Source: Mangifera indica
Taxonomy: Eukaryota; Streptophyta; Magnoliopsida; Sapindales; Anacardiaceae
Assembly (NCBI RefSeq): GCF_011075055.1
Contig: NC_058149.1
Span: 12,654,449-12,718,448 of the forward strand
Reading direction: 5' to 3'
Length of the DNA stretch: 64,000 bases
The notes under the pieces are model-generated. The model was given only the letters and a program-made list of their open reading frames with translations, did not search any database and was not told the DNA's origin. Position numbers and translations under genes: made by a program. Of this stretch, positions 58,904 through 64,000 are shown piece after piece; the stretch's first letter is position 1, and every line of letters begins with the position of its first letter.

Positions 58904-60625
58904 TTCTCTTATCTCTACTGACACGGAAGTCAAATCAAGTGGAATCAATAAGCCTTTTCTCTCTCTCTCCTGACTACTTCGCTTGTCACACTGAAACGAC
59001 TATTGCATCAGCATTTATGCTGCAACAATTGGACCTTTCTGGGCATTGCAAAACACAACACACCTCTCGATTCAAACGAGGGGACACAACAGAGAACTGG
59101 GGCATAGAATCCTTCCAGAGTTATAAATTTATGTCTTTGATGTTTCTTTTTTGTTAAGTTAATTATCTTTGGACATTTTAATACGGGTATAGTTTTTGTA
59201 ACGTCTCTGGGGGCTATATCTGATAGAAAAATAAGTGTCTCCAAGGTCAGTTGACAGATTTCTTCTGTGTACAGCCATGCTTTGCAGAGCTGTATCACAT
59301 CTGTTCACTCTCGTGTTTCTCAACTTTAACTCGTCTTTCAAGCAAATCAAAAGTTTCGGATAAACAGTGCATGTTACTTGCTTGACTCCACAACTTGACA
59401 CACTCAAACTGGTGGACAACTGTAATCTCTTTTAAGTTTCAGCTTCATGTTCACCCCAAATAATCAACTTTTTCCCTGTTAAATCTCAGAAATTCATAAT
59501 TAGACAAATATTTTGTTGGTTTATTAATGGTTTAACAGGGCGGAAGTGGGGCCTTGAAAATGAGGGAATCCTGGAAAGTGGAGTTATATATCACGCGAGA
59601 GTTTGTTAGGCTTCTCACAGGATCCACGAATCTCCAGCTTACCTTTTCAGCAATGGTGATTACTTCCTTCCTGTACCCCCCCTTGTCTTTTCTCTCTTTT
59701 GCTTCCCTTTTTTTCAATTACATTTGTGCCCATGTTTGCTTCCTAAGTTAAACTCGACATCATATCCTTCTTATTACTGATTACACAATTTAAACCACTT
59801 TGAATGAGATGTGAGCCACTTTAATTTGTTTTCTGATATGGGTTCTTCAACAAAATCTTAAGTCACTTAACAAAGGTAGTAATTCATAAATGGGTCTGTA
59901 TGCTGGTGAAGAAAATATGCTCCCTGTATTGTTTAATAATGGTCTGACAAAGAGCCATTAGGTGCCCTTTTAATCATTGGATTAAGAGATAATTGTTTTT
60001 AATGAACGATGCCATTTTCATCTTCCCAAGAAAGTTTGAGAAAACCAATTAAAGACAAGACAAAACCTTTCCTGATATAGCAATGTTATGCCCACCTCAT
60101 AATTCTCGCAATTTGCCTGGAAAAGAAGTCCAAGTGGGGAAAGAGAGAGATTCAGAATATGAGAGAAGGAGAGCTCAAATTCTCTCTACCAACATTTTAA
60201 AATTAAATTTTTTTTATAATTATAAAATTAATTAATAAATCTAAAACTATATATAATTAATGCGATCAATTTAATTAAAAATTAAAATTTTATAATTTAA
60301 AATCAACTAAAATTAAAATATTGTTATTCAATCTTATTTTTGAGTATGTTAATATTATTTTATTTATTTATTTTAAAATTATTAATAATTTGATAATATA
60401 TTTTAAATATAAATTTATTTATATATTCAAAATAAACTCGTATAAAACCCAACTTTCTTTTTAAGGTGAAGGACATGCACGGTTTTGACAAGTTTGTTAA
60501 AAAAATCCAGCCAGAGTAATTTGATATAGACCACCTGTTTTCAACATCATCTACCTCCATTCCCATACAAAACCCCCTTCAATTTCATCATCACCTTCTT
60601 GCATGCCAAATTTGTGGCCGTGGCA
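58904..60625. other. Upstream region of the PYL2-type gene
   Basis: About 1.7 kb with several short, motif-free frames (58,939-59,157, 59,554-59,751, minus-strand 59,008-59,419). Clear ABRE or TATA elements were not found close to the ATG. The 5' leader just before the start is C-rich (ttcatcatcaccttcttgca). Confidence 0.4.
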
Positions 60626-61198
60626 ATGGACTCTTCCGCAAATCCACCTCAAGGCCTAACTCCAGAAGAATACGCTGAACTCAAACCTCTGATCGACACA
60701 TATCACAGGTTTGACCCAAAGCCAAACACATGCACATCTCTAATAACGCAACGAATCGATGCTCCAGCTCAAGCCGTGTGGCCTTTCGTTCGAAGCTTCG
60801 ATAATCCCCAGAAATACAAACACTTCATCAAGAGCTGTAACATGAGTGGCGATGGTGGAGTAGGGAGTATAAGAGAGGTGACAGTAGTTACAGGACTCCC
60901 AGCGTCAACCAGCACGGAGAGACTAGAGATTTTGGATGACGAGAAACATATATTGAGCTTTAGGGTTGTCGGAGGAGAGCATAGGCTGAATGACTATCGG
61001 TCTGTTACATCAGTGAATGAGTTTACCAAAGATGGGAAAATTTACACCATTGTTTTGGAGTCTTACACAGTGGATATACCAGAGGGAAACACCGGGGAGG
61101 ATACAAAGATGTTCGCGGATACTGTTGTGAAGTTGAACCTGCAAAAGCTTGGAGTTGTGGCAATGGCTTCTCTTCATGAATCAGGCGGACATGAATGA
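60626..61198 (+). CDS. PYL2: PYR/PYL/RCAR abscisic acid receptor, PYL2 type
   Basis: A single intronless frame of 190 aa, the length of Arabidopsis PYL2. These cytosolic/nuclear START-fold receptors bind ABA and then inhibit clade A PP2C phosphatases, releasing SnRK2 kinases. ABA-contacting K65 (PQKYKHFIKSC), the gate loop TGLPA (89-93), STSTERLE, the latch GGEHRL (116-121), and the C-terminal helix EDTKMFADTVVKLNLQKLG are all present. The gate reads TGLPA, where the canonical loop is SGLPA. The sequence follows PYL2 (SFRVVGGEHRL, RSVTSVNEF, ESYTVDIPEGNT) rather than PYR1 or PYL4-6, so a dimeric receptor is likely. An in-frame ATG at 60,599 would add nine residues (MHAKFVAVA); the ATG at 60,626 is preferred because it gives the family length. 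Confidence 0.96.
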   Translation: MDSSANPPQGLTPEEYAELKPLIDTYHRFDPKPNTCTSLITQRIDAPAQAVWPFVRSFDNPQKYKHFIKSCNMSGDGGVGSIREVTVVTGLPASTSTERLEILDDEKHILSFRVVGGEHRLNDYRSVTSVNEFTKDGKIYTIVLESYTVDIPEGNTGEDTKMFADTVVKLNLQKLGVVAMASLHESGGHE

Positions 61199-61647
61199 AA
61201 ATGGAGTTTAATTGATCAACAAATATGGTTGGTATCTGCAACTTGGAATGTCTTTGTCTTTTATTATTTAAATAGGCAGTTTAATTCAGTTATGGGTATT
61301 ATTTTATATATTTATCAATTTCTGTATCGGTTATTACAAGGATGGAGGATGGATGGCCCCTGAAAACTTTCAGAAAATCAATAACTTATTTATTATTGCA
61401 CGTAACGTAAGTTTCTTGTTATACAATATTACAAGGAACCCTCAGCAGCTCAGCTTTTATATAAAAATATTATGAATGAATGAGTATACGTTGTTTCTCG
61501 AGACGTCTATTTCTTCATTAGTTTTCGTGTAGAATAAATACATCTCTTCCTAATACAGAAAGAAGTGATGAATCTTCCCAGGATTGAAATTGGTGAGATT
61601 CCGGTTTGGGAAGTTTGATGGGTCTCTGTGACTCTGTTAGTAAATAT
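61199..61647. other. 3' flank of the PYL2-type gene
   Basis: Probable 3' UTR followed by AT-rich sequence. No coding sequence recognised. Confidence 0.5.
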
Positions 61648-62138
61648 TTAGGAAGTATTGCATTTATGAAACGTTTTCATTTCCGTTTCGGAAATATTTC
61701 AAAACCGATATGGAACATTTTGAGGCATTTCACTTCCTTTTACAATTTTCAACCCTAGTTCTGATTTAGTCTCCTCTCTTCTCTCCTCTAACATCTGAAG
61801 CTTCTCTTTCTCTGACATATTAAAACTCATTTTTTTTCTATCTTCGGTTTTTAAAATTGTCAATGGATACTCAAAAAATCACTTTCGATTGATTTAATAT
61901 ATATTATTTATTTGATTATCGATTTATATAGCTAATTGAATATATACCTTATTGTAGCTAAAAAATTATTATATTTTGTTTTATTTTTGTTAAATACAAG
62001 TTATTGTATTTCTTTCATATAAAATTTGTTATTTATACAAAACCCTATATTTTTCATATTTATAATTTTTCTCACATCTTCGATTTATATATTTTTAGAA
62101 AAATAAGTTTCATCGTTTCTGTTTTCATGCTACTTAGG
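61648..62138. mobile_element. Unclassified dispersed element, copy 2
   Basis: This shares its left part (gaaacgttttcatttccgtt, tttcggaaatatttc) and right part (tatttttcatatttataatt, tttttagaaaaataagtttc) with 34,261-35,075. The outermost bases (aggaagtattgcat and atgctacttag) are weakly inverted. No coding sequence; class unresolved. Confidence 0.45.
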
Positions 62139-64000
62139 TGGCAAATTAAGGAGTCTAAAAGAGGTGGAAAACAAAAGCAAATTGAGGAGAAGGATTTAAA
62201 AAGAGAAGATAGTAGGTGAACAGTTTGGTGTAACAACAGGAGGTTAATTTTCTTGTGGCTTGAATGGTAACCCCGAATTCAGGGGCAATTAAGGAGGAAA
62301 ATGTTGTAAATTTGGCTTGAAATAAAAGTTGTGAGCATCCTTAGAAGCCATGTGAACAAGCTGGTTAAAAATCCTCATCTGAATCTCACTTTAGCCCATC
62401 AAAGCCCATCTTACCCACTTGACTTTCCTTCTCTTTTTTGTTTTCTTTCATCTTTTCTTAACATTGATTGAGATTGGGAGCTTTTTAATAACAATAAAAT
62501 TTTTGATATATAAATAATATATCATTATATAATTAAATAATTTTAAATTAAAAATAAAATAATATTTAATTATATAATAATATATTTTTTATATACATAA
62601 ATTATATATAAAAATAAATAAATAAATAATATTTTTTATTAATATATAAATATATTTAAAATAAATATATATAATATTACAATTACGTTGGTAGGTGGCG
62701 ACGGAGTATTTAGGCTAACAGGACAATATTGGAGCCCTGAACGAGTAGCCATGGGCCCTTTAAGAGAATGGCCTTCTGGCTCTAGTGTATCTTCGGAAGT
62801 ACTCTAAAATCTTTTCTCTATGTATCCTTTAAAATTGAAATTTTAGAATTGGGATATATTTACTTTATCAATTTATAAATTATTTTATTTTTAATTTAAA
62901 ATCATCTAATTATATAATGATATATTATTTATATATATATAATATATACATAATTTTATTATTGAACACTCATTCTTGAGTCATTGTTAGTGTTTTTAGA
63001 CATTATTCGGGCGAAAAAGAAAAAATGTCTTATCCAATGTGTGCTTGGTGCCAAGGGTTGGTGGAGAAATTTCATATGAGATATTATAAATAACGTGTTA
63101 TATTTTTTAATTAAAGATAAAATAATATTTTATCATATGATAATATATAATTTATATATTTAAATTATATATAAAAAATATATACATATAATATTATTAA
63201 TTAGTTTAGAATCGAACTCACGATTTTTGGGTAAAAGGATGCATAAAAATTAAGTATATTAGAATTTCTCTGAAAATGACATTAAATTACATAAAACTCT
63301 TAATGGGTAATATCATTTTACCAATAATAGAAAATTAAAAAAATCTTTATTTATAAAATATCATATAAAAATCTTTATTTATAAAATATAATATAACTCC
63401 TCTAACATAAAATATCATAATTCTCCCAATTTTATAAAATAAAAATAAAATTATTTTTAAGTTAACCGATTTGAATTTATCTATTAAAAATGATCAAACA
63501 TATTCACGTTTTTCTCATAATTTTCTAATTCCATCACAATTTTCTTTTAAAATGGTATCAATCATTCAAATGACTTAAAAATAAGTAAATGATCGTCTTT
63601 TTACCTTGATTTAGTCACTGATTTTGTATTTTTTAAAGTAAAATTTTGATAATCAAAATTGATGAAAAGTGGAGTTGGATAAAAGTGATTAGAGTTTTGT
63701 TAAGAGTTGAAATTACAGAGGCAGAGGAAAAGTTTTATGGGTACTTGAAATACTTAACTATATCCATTTAACCCCTAAAATATTGATTAAAATCATATAC
63801 ACCTCCCAAAAGTGACTATTTTCATTAATTTCCCAACATGCAATCATGCAACTCTGAGAGTGTGAAAAGTACCAGTTTAGACAAAATCTCATTGATGGTT
63901 CAGACTGCACTGCTGCGTCTGCAAGTCCCAGACCCAGAGCCAGTAATGAATTATCACATCACAAGCATACAACAACAGATGGATTCCAGTGGGTTTGGTT
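62139..64000. other. Intergenic DNA to the window edge
   Basis: AT-rich DNA with repeated ataattaaata tracts at 62,480-62,680, 62,870-62,950 and 63,060-63,200. A less AT-rich segment at 63,830-64,000 could be the edge of another gene, but no frame supports it. Confidence 0.4.

Overview
The window is nuclear DNA from a flowering plant, almost certainly a eudicot. Genes carry many short GT-AG introns, intergenic DNA is strongly AT-rich, and the proteins are plant-specific or plant-type families. I cannot name the species. Eight protein-coding genes can be modelled exon by exon, and one further locus is a broken gene.

Layout. 1-5.9 kb: intergenic, with a three-level nest of DNA transposons. 5,955-7,304 (+): B-class GATA factor of the GNC/GNL type with a C-terminal LLM motif. 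10,781-16,707 (+): glycine decarboxylase P-protein, 15 exons, 1,054 aa. 19,309-27,698 (+): EDR1-like Raf-type MAPKKK, 13 exons, 946 aa. Its 2.6-kb first intron holds two hAT-type elements, one carrying an antisense piece of a mitochondrial ribosomal protein L7/L12 gene. 29,042-29,385: small broken gene, followed at 29,424-30,482 by a tandem array of a TRIM retrotransposon (four LTRs, three internal domains). 35,999-37,034 (+): TMEM222/DUF778 membrane protein. 37,677-40,754 (-): CBL10-type calcium sensor, convergent with it. 42,920-48,348 (+): class IV histone deacetylase HDA2. 54,672-55,521 (+): one-repeat SHAQKYF MYB with a CCHC knuckle and repression motifs. 60,626-61,198 (+): intronless PYL2-type abscisic acid receptor. 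The rest is AT-rich intergenic DNA with small transposons.

Functionally this is an ordinary plant gene neighbourhood rather than a pathway cluster. The kinase, CBL10 and the ABA receptor belong to stress and hormone signalling, GNC/GNL to chloroplast development and P-protein to photorespiration. From memory, Arabidopsis CBL10 (At4g33000) lies beside GLDP1 (At4g33010), and PYL2 (At2g26040) lies near GLDP2 (At2g26080). The window therefore looks like an unfractionated version of an ancestral segment that Arabidopsis keeps as two partial copies.

The most notable non-genic content is transposon archaeology, with boundaries supported by target-site duplications (TSDs): a family of non-autonomous elements with long terminal inverted repeats (TIRs) and 9-bp TSDs (MULE-like), Tourist-like MITEs with TTA/TAA TSDs, hAT elements with exact 8-bp TSDs, and the TRIM array inside one exact 5-bp TSD. 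All family names rest on motif recognition by eye; no database search was run.
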